Positions 17,699 to 25,884 of a stretch of 64,000 nt of DNA are shown piece by piece. Made by a program: the position numbers and the translations under genes. The notes beneath the pieces are model-generated. The model had not been told where the DNA came from and did not search any database. It saw nothing but the letters and a program-made list of their open reading frames with translations. The stretch covers positions 1 through 64,000 of the forward strand of contig JAFMVE010000015.1 in assembly GCA_025499705.1 (NCBI GenBank), read 5' to 3'. This DNA comes from Carboxylicivirga caseinilyticus. Lineage in GTDB: Bacteria > Bacteroidota > Bacteroidia > Bacteroidales > Marinilabiliaceae. Numbering within the stretch: position 1 is the first letter of the stretch; the number at the start of each line of letters is the position of its first letter.

Positions 17699-18673
17699 AT
17701 GTCTAAGGTCAAATACAGATACAATCCTGAAACACTTAGTTATGATCGTATTCAGAAAGGATTTAATTACTATTTTACCCGAATTTCAATCTACCTTACT
17801 TCTTTTCTGATTCTAGGTGTAATTCTATACTTTGTATATCCCTACATTTTTGAAAGTCCCAAAGAAAAGCGTCAGGCCAGAGAAATTCAGCAGCTTCTGT
17901 CACAGTATGATATTATGAACAAAAAGCTGGATCAGGTTGAATCGGTATTAGAGGATATTGAACTTCGGGATGAAAATATTTACAGATCCATTTTTCAGGC
18001 TGATAGTATTCCAAAGACTATTCGCCGTGCTGGTTTTGGTGGTGTAAACCGTTATGAGCACCTTGAAGATATGGATAATAAAGAACTCGTTACAAAGACT
18101 GCCCGTAGATTGGATATTGTAATGAAGCAATTATATGTCCAATCAACTTCATTTGATGAAGTTATTGAACTGGCTAAGCAAAAAGACGAAATGATTCGTT
18201 CAATTCCAGCCATCATGCCTATTTCAAATAACGATCTGCGAAGAACTGCCTCTGGGTGGGGATATAGGATACATCCAATTTATAAGGTTCGTAAGTTTCA
18301 TTATGGAATGGATTTTACGGCTCCAACCGGTACCGAAGTATATGCTACAGGTGATGGGGTTGTTTCGAAAATCACAAATGAAGTACGAGGGTATGGTAAG
18401 CGTGTTGAAATAGATCACGGTTTTGGTTACACTACCTTGTATGCTCATATGAACGAATTTAACGTAAAAATGGGGCAAAAGGTGAAACGTGGCGAAGTGA
18501 TTGGCTACGTTGGAAATACCGGTACAAGTACTGCTTCACATTTACATTACGAAGTGATTGAGAAAGGTCGAAAAGTTAATCCTCAGCATTATTATTTCAA
18601 AGAGGAGCTTACTGCTGAGCAATATGACCGAATGATTCAGATTTCTTCGAACTCGAACCAAACATTTGATTAA
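17699..18673 (+). CDS. M23/LytM-type peptidoglycan endopeptidase, membrane-anchored
   Basis: The protein has 324 residues. One transmembrane helix lies at about 30-50 (IYLTSFLILGVILYFVYPYI), followed by a coiled-coil stretch (about 58-90). The C-terminal LytM domain has HYGMDFTAPTG (His and Asp zinc ligands), HGFGYTTLYAHM and HLHYEV with the remaining histidines, so the zinc site is complete. It is probably an active DD-endopeptidase, or an amidase activator, facing the periplasm. It is divergent from alaS with a clear promoter and ends in a strong terminator. Confidence 0.93.
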   Translation: MSKVKYRYNPETLSYDRIQKGFNYYFTRISIYLTSFLILGVILYFVYPYIFESPKEKRQAREIQQLLSQYDIMNKKLDQVESVLEDIELRDENIYRSIFQADSIPKTIRRAGFGGVNRYEHLEDMDNKELVTKTARRLDIVMKQLYVQSTSFDEVIELAKQKDEMIRSIPAIMPISNNDLRRTASGWGYRIHPIYKVRKFHYGMDFTAPTGTEVYATGDGVVSKITNEVRGYGKRVEIDHGFGYTTLYAHMNEFNVKMGQKVKRGEVIGYVGNTGTSTASHLHYEVIEKGRKVNPQHYYFKEELTAEQYDRMIQISSNSNQTFD

Positions 18674-18692
18674 AATCAATTCAAAATAAAGT

Positions 18693-18720
18693 AAAAAAGC
18701 CGCGTAAAGCGGCTTTTTTT
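18693..18720. terminator. bidirectional terminator
   Basis: AAAAAGCCGC (18694-18703) and GCGGCTTTTT (18709-18718) form a 10-bp stem with a GTAAA loop and T-runs on both strands. It serves the M23 gene and the convergent CapA-like gene. Confidence 0.9.
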
Positions 18721-18742
18721 GTATGACTGTTGTATCAGTTTG

Positions 18743-19882
18743 TTAACTGATGGGTTTAAGCGTCTGAGCTGATATTGTTGTTGCTTTAGGAGAACTGATA
18801 CCCATGCTTTTAATTGGTTTTTCAAAAGGCATATAAAAATCACCATCGCCATCTATTACCAATCGATCCTTTAGTTCCGGAAAATCAATTCGGGTTAGAT
18901 CTTTTATTTTATGCAAAACCTGCTTTGAAGGATCGGGAAAGGTACCTGCACCTTTAATTTGGTGAAAGGAATGAATTTTTCCTCTGACAAAAGAGCCGTC
19001 TGTTTCAGTCCATATTTGGATTACAGGAGTTAAGGCATTAGCTCCACTTAAATTAAAACGGCTGTAGGTGCAGAAATTACCCAGGCTATAAGCAATGAAG
19101 CGATCTTTATAGATTTCAATGGAGCGAGGAACATGAGGGCCATGACCAAAAACAATGTCGGCTCCGGCTTCAATCATCGCATGGGCAAATTCATAAACAT
19201 TACCTCTGTTTTCTCCATAAAAGATTTCTGTTTGTCGGGTCACATGTTGGTGATCCTTACCTTCGGCGCCACCGTGAAAGGAGACTACAACGTAATCACA
19301 TTTTTCTTTTAATTCTTTTACTATTCTAACAGCATTGTCTATGTCGCCAATCTGAACTGTACCAGTATTGGGAGCAAACCCACAAAGACCAATTTTGTAG
19401 TTTTCGAATTCAAGAATATCAGTAGGCTTTGATTCAAGACCAGCAAAGGGTATTTCCAGACTGTCGAGTATTGCAGTTGTTTTTCTTAAGCCGGCAGGGC
19501 CAAAGTCTCTGATATGGTTATTAGCCAGGTTTAATAAGTTAAAACCAACCTTTTTTAATGTCGGTGCAAATGAAGTGGGGGTTTTAAATGCATAACATTT
19601 AGTGGTATCCTTGCATCTTTTGAAAACAGCTCCTTCATCGAGAAAAGCTCCTTCAAGGTTGCCAAAAACGATATCTGCCTCAGCAAAAACAGGCTGAACT
19701 TCTTTCAATAGTGGCCAGGGATCATTGTTAGGAGGTAAATATTGAGTGGAAGGAAAATGAGTGCCAAGCATCATATCACCAACTCCAATAAATGACAGTC
19801 CACTTTTGGTTTGATTTGTTTGTGCGATTGCAAAGGTAAAGGATAAGATAGTGCATATAAATATCCCAAAGCTTCTCTTCAT
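18743..19882 (-). CDS. CapA-like poly-gamma-glutamate/capsule metallophosphatase-fold protein
   Basis: The protein has 379 residues with a signal peptide (MKRSFGIFICTILSFTFAIA). The PGA_cap domain fills the rest: GVGDMMLG, GNLEGAF, NLANNHIRDFG, VVSFHGGAEGKD, GADIVFGHGPHVPRSIEIY and SLGNF are the calcineurin-like metal-binding and substrate motifs in order. CapA proteins take part in poly-gamma-glutamate capsule export, but most Bacteroidota members stand alone and have unknown substrates, as here: no capBC lies nearby. A -7 box (TATCTTTG on the minus strand) is at 19899-19906. Confidence 0.88.
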   Translation of the reverse strand: MKRSFGIFICTILSFTFAIAQTNQTKSGLSFIGVGDMMLGTHFPSTQYLPPNNDPWPLLKEVQPVFAEADIVFGNLEGAFLDEGAVFKRCKDTTKCYAFKTPTSFAPTLKKVGFNLLNLANNHIRDFGPAGLRKTTAILDSLEIPFAGLESKPTDILEFENYKIGLCGFAPNTGTVQIGDIDNAVRIVKELKEKCDYVVVSFHGGAEGKDHQHVTRQTEIFYGENRGNVYEFAHAMIEAGADIVFGHGPHVPRSIEIYKDRFIAYSLGNFCTYSRFNLSGANALTPVIQIWTETDGSFVRGKIHSFHQIKGAGTFPDPSKQVLHKIKDLTRIDFPELKDRLVIDGDGDFYMPFEKPIKSMGISSPKATTISAQTLKPIS

Positions 19883-20142
19883 AATAAGTTGTTTTGTTCA
19901 AAGATAATACTATTCGAGAAGGCAAGGCGCGAGCTGTTATGGTTTTTATGGTAGATTGAGTTAAATGTTCGAATTTACTGAATAGCAGATGTATCTTATT
20001 TATCAGTATTGACAGTTCGAGTTTATGGTTTGGCAATTAGTTAAATTACTACTAATATTGTAATACTATCGTTTACTTGATTTAAAGGTGTAGTTGAGCA
20101 GTGGATTATTGCTGTATTCAACTAGTTAACAAATAAAGATAC

Positions 20143-20484
20143 ATGCCTTATAAAGAAAAGAAAGTCGAAAAGTTATATTACTCAATCGGCGAAGTTGCTG
20201 AGATGTTTGATGTTAATACTTCCTTAATTCGTTTTTGGGAGAAGGAGTTTGATGTGATTAAACCTCATAAGAACAAAAAGGGAAATCGCATGTTTACTCC
20301 TACTGATGTTGAGAACTTTCATCTTATTTTCCATCTGGTTAAAGAAAAAGGAATGACATTGAAAGGGGCTCAGAAAAAGTTGAAAGAAAACAGGGATGAT
20401 ACTATTCATGATTTTGAGGTAGTGTCGAAGTTGAAAGAGATCAGAGAACTGTTGATTGAGGTGCGGGATAATATCGATAATTAA
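20143..20484 (+). CDS. MerR-family transcriptional regulator (short form)
   Basis: The protein has 113 residues. The winged helix-turn-helix is at about 11-80 (YYSIGEVAEMFDVNTSLIRF), followed by a short helix. There is no effector-binding domain. This short MerR type is widespread in Bacteroidota next to Nif3 and zinc-ribbon genes, and the ligand and targets are unknown. It begins an operon: the Nif3-like gene starts 2 bases after its stop. Confidence 0.9.
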   Translation: MPYKEKKVEKLYYSIGEVAEMFDVNTSLIRFWEKEFDVIKPHKNKKGNRMFTPTDVENFHLIFHLVKEKGMTLKGAQKKLKENRDDTIHDFEVVSKLKEIRELLIEVRDNIDN

Positions 20485-20486
20485 AC

Positions 20487-21584
20487 ATGAGCAGAGTAAG
20501 GGATGTAATGAATGTGATGGAGCAGTTTGCGCCATCGGCTTTAAAAGAAGATTTCGACAATGTTGGGTTAATATTGGGAGATGCTGATGAAGAGGTAAGA
20601 GGAGTGCTGGTAACCCTTGATATTACTGAAAAAGTAATTGATGAAGCCATAGCAAATAATTGTAATATGGTTGTTTCGCATCATCCAATTATGTTATCTG
20701 GTTTAAAAAAGATCACCGGAAAAAATGACATGGAGCGGGTGGTTTTAAAATCAATCAAAAATAATATTGCAATTTATGCCTCGCATACCAATGCTGATTC
20801 AGTAATGGATGGTGTGAGTGGAAAAATGTGTGATAAGCTAGGTTTAAAAAAACGTAAGATATTATCGCCTATAAAAGAGAGCCTTGTAAAGTTGGTTGTG
20901 TTTGTTCCTGTTGATCATGCAGAGAATGTTAGAAAGGCGATTTTTAAAGCAGGTGCAGGAGTTATTGGAGAATATGGTTCGTGCAGTTTTAGCCAGGAAG
21001 GTCAAGGAACTTTCAGAGCAAGTGAAAATACCAATCCATTTGTGGGAGAAAGGGGAGAGCTTCATTTTGAGAAAGAAGTGCGAATAGAGACCATTCTGCC
21101 TTCATACCTTAAAGGTAAAGTAGTTAATGAGATGGTTAACGCTCATCCTTATGAAGAAGTTGCCTATGATATTTATCCTTTAAAAAATGATTGGGAAAAA
21201 GCAGGGATTGGAATGATTGGAGAATTGGATGAGGCCTGTGATGAGATAGATTTTCTAAAAGAAGTAAAAAATATATTTAATGTTGGTTGTGTACGTCATA
21301 CCCAGCTATTAAATAAAAAAGTAAAAAAGGTGGCGGTTTGCGGTGGTTCCGGAAGTTTTTTATTGAGCAAAGCAATTGCTGAAAAAGCCGATGTTTTTAT
21401 TACGGGAGACTTTAAGTATCACCAGTTTTTTGATGCTGAAGAGCGAATTGTTATTGCAGATATTGGACATTTTGAAAGCGAACAATTCACTAAAGAAGTT
21501 TTTTTTGAGTTACTTACAAAAAAATTCTCTAATTTTGCAGTCCGTTTATCATTAGAGAATACCAATCCAGTAAATTATTTATAA
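20487..21584 (+). CDS. Nif3-like dinuclear metal centre protein (GTP cyclohydrolase I type 2 family)
   Basis: The protein has 365 residues, the long form with a CutA/PII-like insert in the middle (about 130-230). Metal ligands are visible in VVSHHPIMLSG, IYASHTNAD and DIGHFESEQFTKE. Proteins of this family form toroidal hexamers with two metals per subunit. The biochemical role is debated (it was once annotated as GTP cyclohydrolase). It lies between MerR (2 bases) and the zinc-ribbon gene (3 bases), a conserved Bacteroidota arrangement. Confidence 0.93.
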   Translation: MSRVRDVMNVMEQFAPSALKEDFDNVGLILGDADEEVRGVLVTLDITEKVIDEAIANNCNMVVSHHPIMLSGLKKITGKNDMERVVLKSIKNNIAIYASHTNADSVMDGVSGKMCDKLGLKKRKILSPIKESLVKLVVFVPVDHAENVRKAIFKAGAGVIGEYGSCSFSQEGQGTFRASENTNPFVGERGELHFEKEVRIETILPSYLKGKVVNEMVNAHPYEEVAYDIYPLKNDWEKAGIGMIGELDEACDEIDFLKEVKNIFNVGCVRHTQLLNKKVKKVAVCGGSGSFLLSKAIAEKADVFITGDFKYHQFFDAEERIVIADIGHFESEQFTKEVFFELLTKKFSNFAVRLSLENTNPVNYL

Positions 21585-21587
21585 AGA

Positions 21588-22361
21588 ATGGCAACAATAG
21601 ATCCGAAAGCAAAAGAAAAAGAGATGTCAGTAGAAGAAAGACTGAAAGCTCTTTACGACCTTCAAACAGTGGAGTCTTCGATTGACAAGATTCGTACGCT
21701 TAGAGGTGAGCTTCCTTTGGAGGTTCAGGATTTGGAAGATGAGATTGAAGGGTTGGATACCCGTATGGCTAACCTTGACGGGGAGATTAAAAGTTTGAAT
21801 GACGCCATCCTGGGTAAAAAGAACGAAATTAAAGAATCAGGTTTGCTGATAAAAAAATACGAAGCGCAACAAATGAATGTGCGTAACAATCGTGAATTCG
21901 ATTCTTTATCTAAAGAGATTGAGTTTCAGAAACTGGAAATCGAATTATGCGAGAAACGTATTAAAGAGTTCACGGCTGAGTTGAAAAACAAGAAAGAAGT
22001 TGGCGAATCTTCAAAACAATTGTTAGAAGATAGAAAAGCTGACCTTGCAGCCAAAAAGAAAGAACTTGACGAGATCGTTGGAGAAACTCAGGTTGAGGAA
22101 GAGCGAATGATGCAAAAATCAGAAGAAATTGCAACAAGTGTTCCTGAACGTCTGTTAACTGCTTTCAGAAGAATTCGCAAAAATGCCAGAAATGGATTAG
22201 CAGTAGTTACCGTTGAACGTGATGCTTGTGGTGGTTGTTTTAATAAAATTCCACCTCAGCGCCAGTTAGATATCGCTTCACACAAAAAAGTAATTGTTTG
22301 TGAGTATTGCGGTCGAATTTTGGTTGACAGAGCGATTGGTGGTGAAGAAGCTGCAGAGTAA
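21588..22361 (+). CDS. coiled-coil protein with C4-type zinc ribbon (zf-RING_7)
   Basis: The protein has 257 residues. A long charged coiled coil spans about 25-180 and ends in a zinc ribbon at 210-245 with C-G-G-C and C-E-Y-C pairs. Relatives (Helicobacter HP0958/FlgZ-like, many bacteria) have been linked to RNA or sigma-factor binding, but the role in Bacteroidota is not established. It is the last gene of the MerR - Nif3 - zinc-ribbon operon, followed by a strong terminator. Confidence 0.88.
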   Translation: MATIDPKAKEKEMSVEERLKALYDLQTVESSIDKIRTLRGELPLEVQDLEDEIEGLDTRMANLDGEIKSLNDAILGKKNEIKESGLLIKKYEAQQMNVRNNREFDSLSKEIEFQKLEIELCEKRIKEFTAELKNKKEVGESSKQLLEDRKADLAAKKKELDEIVGETQVEEERMMQKSEEIATSVPERLLTAFRRIRKNARNGLAVVTVERDACGGCFNKIPPQRQLDIASHKKVIVCEYCGRILVDRAIGGEEAAE

Positions 22362-22388
22362 TTTCTGCCAGTAAAAAATATTAAATTG

Positions 22389-22416
22389 CAGCCGGACATT
22401 TGTCCGGCTGTTTTTG
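22389..22416 (+). terminator. intrinsic terminator after the zinc-ribbon gene
   Basis: CAGCCGGA (22389-22396) pairs with TCCGGCTG (22403-22410) around a short loop, followed by TTTTTG. It ends the MerR - Nif3 - zinc-ribbon operon. Confidence 0.85.
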
Positions 22417-22430
22417 TTTAGTTGATATTG

Positions 22431-23861
22431 ATGAAGATTGTATTATCTGTATTTCTGTTTCTCGTTTCATTTTCTCTCCATTCTCAAAGTAATGAATGGT
22501 TGAGTTCCAAAGCACAGCTGTGTTTGAGCGATGAGTATCAGTATAACTTTTCTGATTTCGGATCTCTGAACGAAGATGAAACCTACTATTTAAGTGCCTA
22601 CAGATGCTTTTTGCAATTTGTGAACTATGAAGATGAGGATTGGGTTAAGTCTTTTGAGAAAGAACAAAACAGACTCCTTAAAATAACAAAAACGGAAAAT
22701 CAGAAAGTAAATATGATGCTTATTAATCTTGATGTTCAATTGGGATTGATGCAGGTAATGAAAGGTGATGAAATAACTGGAGTTTATAATATTTATAAAG
22801 CTTATAAGTCGTTTGAAGGATTAGATAAAAACCAATGTGATGCCCTGGAATATCAAAAACTACATGGTTTGTTTTTGATTTTTGCTGATCAGGTTGAAAA
22901 TCAATATGGTTTCTTGTCCTGGTTGTTTGGAATTGAAGGAGATAGTGAACTGGGTTTTCAGTTATTACGATCGTACATAAGTCAAACAAAATACAAGGAC
23001 GGTTTGCATACGGAAGGCTTATTGTTATTGGCCTACAGTAGTCTGCAGTTTTCAAATATTGAAAGAACGGAGTTAGAGTGGCTTCTGGAGGAAGCTGAAA
23101 GATATGGATCCCCTGTACTTTCTTTTGTTGTTGCCTTAAATGCGGTTAAGATTAATGAGTCTAAACTGGTTTTTGACTGGATTCACGATTGGAAAGGACA
23201 TCAGATTCACAAGTTTCCTTTGCTTGGCTATATAAAAGGCAGGTTTTTGCTAAATGAACTGAAGGAGGAAGGAATTGCCTATTTGGAACAATATTGTAAT
23301 GATGGCAATAGAAATCGGTATTATGCTGATGCAATTTATAGAATTGCCAGATTCTGTCATGTTAAAGAAGAGGGGATTAAAAGAAATGCCTGGCTAAGTT
23401 TGATTGATGAAACTGATAATCTCACAACCAGTCTGGATCGGCAGGCAAAGTCTGAATACGGGATGTTAAAAGATTGTCCTGTTGCATTAGTTAAAGCACG
23501 GTTTTTAATAGACGGAGGAGATTACCTGACTGCCATTAGTGTTTTAAATACCGATTCAATAAACAAATATTCTTCTTTTTATGAGATTGAATGGTGGTAT
23601 CGTTTGGCAAGGGCAGAGCACCTGCTGAATAATTATAAACAAGCCTTAATGGCCTATGATAAGGTCATCTCTTTGTCTGGTGATGATAGTCGTTATTTTG
23701 GACCTTATTCAGCCTTGTTTGCATCAGAGATTATGGTTGAACAAAAAAGCTTTGAAAAAGCCCATCAATATTTGCAATGGGCATCAGATTTAAACACAGG
23801 AGAATATCAAAAAGAAATAACGATTAAGATTGATGCTGCATTAAAAAAGGGGGCTAGCTAA
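22431..23861 (+). CDS. secreted helical-repeat (TPR-like) protein, unknown function
   Basis: The protein has 476 residues from the ATG at 22431, which starts a signal peptide (MKIVLSVFLFLVSFSLHSQ). A TTG start 9 bases upstream would add three residues and is not needed. The rest is alpha-helical; the last 120 residues fit two or three TPR units (WWYRLARAEHLLNNYKQALM and MVEQKSFEKAHQYLQWA). There is no enzymatic motif. It follows the terminator of the previous operon closely, so its promoter must lie within about 20 bases or it depends on readthrough. Confidence 0.75.
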   Translation: MKIVLSVFLFLVSFSLHSQSNEWLSSKAQLCLSDEYQYNFSDFGSLNEDETYYLSAYRCFLQFVNYEDEDWVKSFEKEQNRLLKITKTENQKVNMMLINLDVQLGLMQVMKGDEITGVYNIYKAYKSFEGLDKNQCDALEYQKLHGLFLIFADQVENQYGFLSWLFGIEGDSELGFQLLRSYISQTKYKDGLHTEGLLLLAYSSLQFSNIERTELEWLLEEAERYGSPVLSFVVALNAVKINESKLVFDWIHDWKGHQIHKFPLLGYIKGRFLLNELKEEGIAYLEQYCNDGNRNRYYADAIYRIARFCHVKEEGIKRNAWLSLIDETDNLTTSLDRQAKSEYGMLKDCPVALVKARFLIDGGDYLTAISVLNTDSINKYSSFYEIEWWYRLARAEHLLNNYKQALMAYDKVISLSGDDSRYFGPYSALFASEIMVEQKSFEKAHQYLQWASDLNTGEYQKEITIKIDAALKKGAS

Positions 23862-24018
23862 TTTTATACTGCATTATTGAGCTTCTTTATGCTACCGACC
23901 GTACGGTTTAGATTAAATTTACAACTATTTAAAATTTAGATAGCCTAAATATCTAATGTATCTACTATTTTTGTGTAAATTGTGAATCTAAAATTATTAA
24001 TTACTTAACCGTTTTATT

Positions 24019-25611
24019 ATGAAAAATAGTTTACTTTTTTCTTTTCTTTTATTATTTGCTGTTTTTACTGGTGTGAATGGACAAATATTAATAAATGAGT
24101 TTGATGCAGATCAAGCAGGAACAGATACTGAAGAGTTTATAGAGTTATATAATACTTCATCTTCATCTGTATCATTAGATGGATATGTTTTGGTTTTGTT
24201 TAATGGAAGTGGAGACACATCCTATGATGCAATTGACCTTGATGGTTATACAATTGAAGCTAATGGATTCTTTGTAATTGGCAATGTTTCTCAAGCTACT
24301 TTGGCAATATCATCTATTCAAAATGGTGCAGATGCAATTGCTTTGTATTCTGGGAGTGCAACTGATTTTCCAAATGGAACTCCTGTAACATCAAATAATT
24401 TGGTGGATGCAGTTGTTTACGGAACAAATGACGCTGATGATACTGGTTTGATTGATGTTTTAACTCCAAGCCAGGTGCAGCTTAATGATGATACAGAGAA
24501 CTCTTTGCAACGTAATACTGATGGTGCAGGAGGAGCATTAAATACATCTGAATTTTATGCTCGAACTCCAACGCCAGGTGCTACGAATGAACTTGTTGCT
24601 GGTACCCTAGAGTTAACATCACCTAATGGCGACGTTGATTATACCGCAGGCCAGTCTATTCAATTTAGTTGGAACTCTACTAATGTTGCGAATGTTTATT
24701 TTGAAGTTTGGACGGATGAATCTATTTGGGAACAAATTACTGGTGAGATTGCCTCTGTTGATGGAACAAACACTTATGATTTTACTATCCCATTAAATGC
24801 CTGGTCATGGGATGCTTATAAAATTAGAGTAGTTGATGCATTAAATTCAGCAGTTTCTGATGAGTCAGATGCAATATTTGCCATTGATGGGCATGATACA
24901 GAGGTTTTTTACGAAGATTTTAGTAGTGGAACTTTAGGTAATTTTGAAGCAATTTCTACTAGTGGAGATGCTGTATGGGAATACGGAGTATATAGTGGAA
25001 CTACCTTTGCTCAGATTGATGGAAGTTCTGCAGATAATGAAGATTGGTTAATTACTCCAGTAATTAATCTTGATAATACTGAAAATGAAACTATTGAATT
25101 CAAAACAGCAGTTAATACTTTGCAAGATAATTTAGAAGTTATGTATTCTCTAAATTATGATGGAGGTGGAAATCCTGCTGGTGCAAACTGGACTGGTCTT
25201 CCATCTTATGAATTATCACCAGGAAATTGGGAGTTTAAAACTACTATAGTTGATATAAGTTCTTTAACTGGTAATGTTTACTTTGCATTTGTTTATACTT
25301 CAAGTGCAAGTATATCAAATAAATGGGAAGTGACCGGAATATATATTTCAGGTAAAGATACCGCTACAGGTCTTGACAAAAAAGAAACAAAGACAGTGAA
25401 AGTCGTTCCAAATCCATTCTCAACTGAATTTAAGGTTGAGGGAGCTGATGTTACAGGTGTTACTTTATACAATGCTGCCGGTCAGTTGGTGAAAAATGTT
25501 CCTGCTATTTCAGGTGTTGTTTCAACTTCAGATTTGAGCAAAGGAATGTATATCCTTCAGATTAAAATGGCTGATGGAACCGTAACAACTCAAAAAGTGA
25601 TTAAGAAATAA
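24019..25611 (+). CDS. T9SS-exported lamin-tail-domain cell-surface protein
   Basis: The protein has 530 residues. A signal peptide (about 1-21) is followed by a lamin-tail domain (22-170, INEFDADQAGTDTEEFIELY, then GYVLVLFNGSGDTSYDAIDL). Next come an Ig-like Kre9/KNH-type domain (about 195-290), a choice-of-anchor/cleaved-adhesin beta domain (295-455), and a type A T9SS C-terminal domain (VVPNPFSTEF ... LYNAAGQLVKNV ... GMYILQIKMADGTVTTQKVI). It should be secreted by the T9SS, its CTD removed, and the protein released or attached at the surface. The function is probably adhesive or nucleic-acid-related (inference). A -7 box TATTTTTG is at 23966-23973. Confidence 0.9.
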   Translation: MKNSLLFSFLLLFAVFTGVNGQILINEFDADQAGTDTEEFIELYNTSSSSVSLDGYVLVLFNGSGDTSYDAIDLDGYTIEANGFFVIGNVSQATLAISSIQNGADAIALYSGSATDFPNGTPVTSNNLVDAVVYGTNDADDTGLIDVLTPSQVQLNDDTENSLQRNTDGAGGALNTSEFYARTPTPGATNELVAGTLELTSPNGDVDYTAGQSIQFSWNSTNVANVYFEVWTDESIWEQITGEIASVDGTNTYDFTIPLNAWSWDAYKIRVVDALNSAVSDESDAIFAIDGHDTEVFYEDFSSGTLGNFEAISTSGDAVWEYGVYSGTTFAQIDGSSADNEDWLITPVINLDNTENETIEFKTAVNTLQDNLEVMYSLNYDGGGNPAGANWTGLPSYELSPGNWEFKTTIVDISSLTGNVYFAFVYTSSASISNKWEVTGIYISGKDTATGLDKKETKTVKVVPNPFSTEFKVEGADVTGVTLYNAAGQLVKNVPAISGVVSTSDLSKGMYILQIKMADGTVTTQKVIKK

Positions 25612-25632
25612 GTATTAAAATCATTTATATGT

Positions 25633-25663
25633 AACCGCAGTTCTGTTTGAGCTGCGGTTTTTT
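25633..25663 (+). terminator. intrinsic terminator after the T9SS cargo gene
   Basis: AACCGCAG (25633-25640) pairs with CTGCGGTT (25652-25659), followed by TTTT. Confidence 0.85.
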
Positions 25664-25813
25664 ATTGGTGTTTCGGATCGCATCTACTTTGAAAGATTGC
25701 ATTTCAGAGAGATTTACCTCAATGTAATGTCATTTCTATCCCAATTGTAAACGACAGGGCAGGGATAAAGAAGTATATCCAATCATTAGACCTTTCAAGG
25801 TTAATATAGCAGC

Positions 25814-25854
25814 AATAAAAAAGCACCGTGATCAATAATATACCACGATGCTTT
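25814..25854 (-). terminator. intrinsic terminator after hutU
   Basis: AAAGCACCGTG (25820-25830) and CACGATGCTTT (25844-25854) form an 11-bp stem with one G-U pair; on the minus strand a T-run follows. It lies 30 bases beyond the hutU stop. Confidence 0.85.
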
Positions 25855-25884
25855 GCTTTGTATTTGTTGATGGGATATGAAGGG

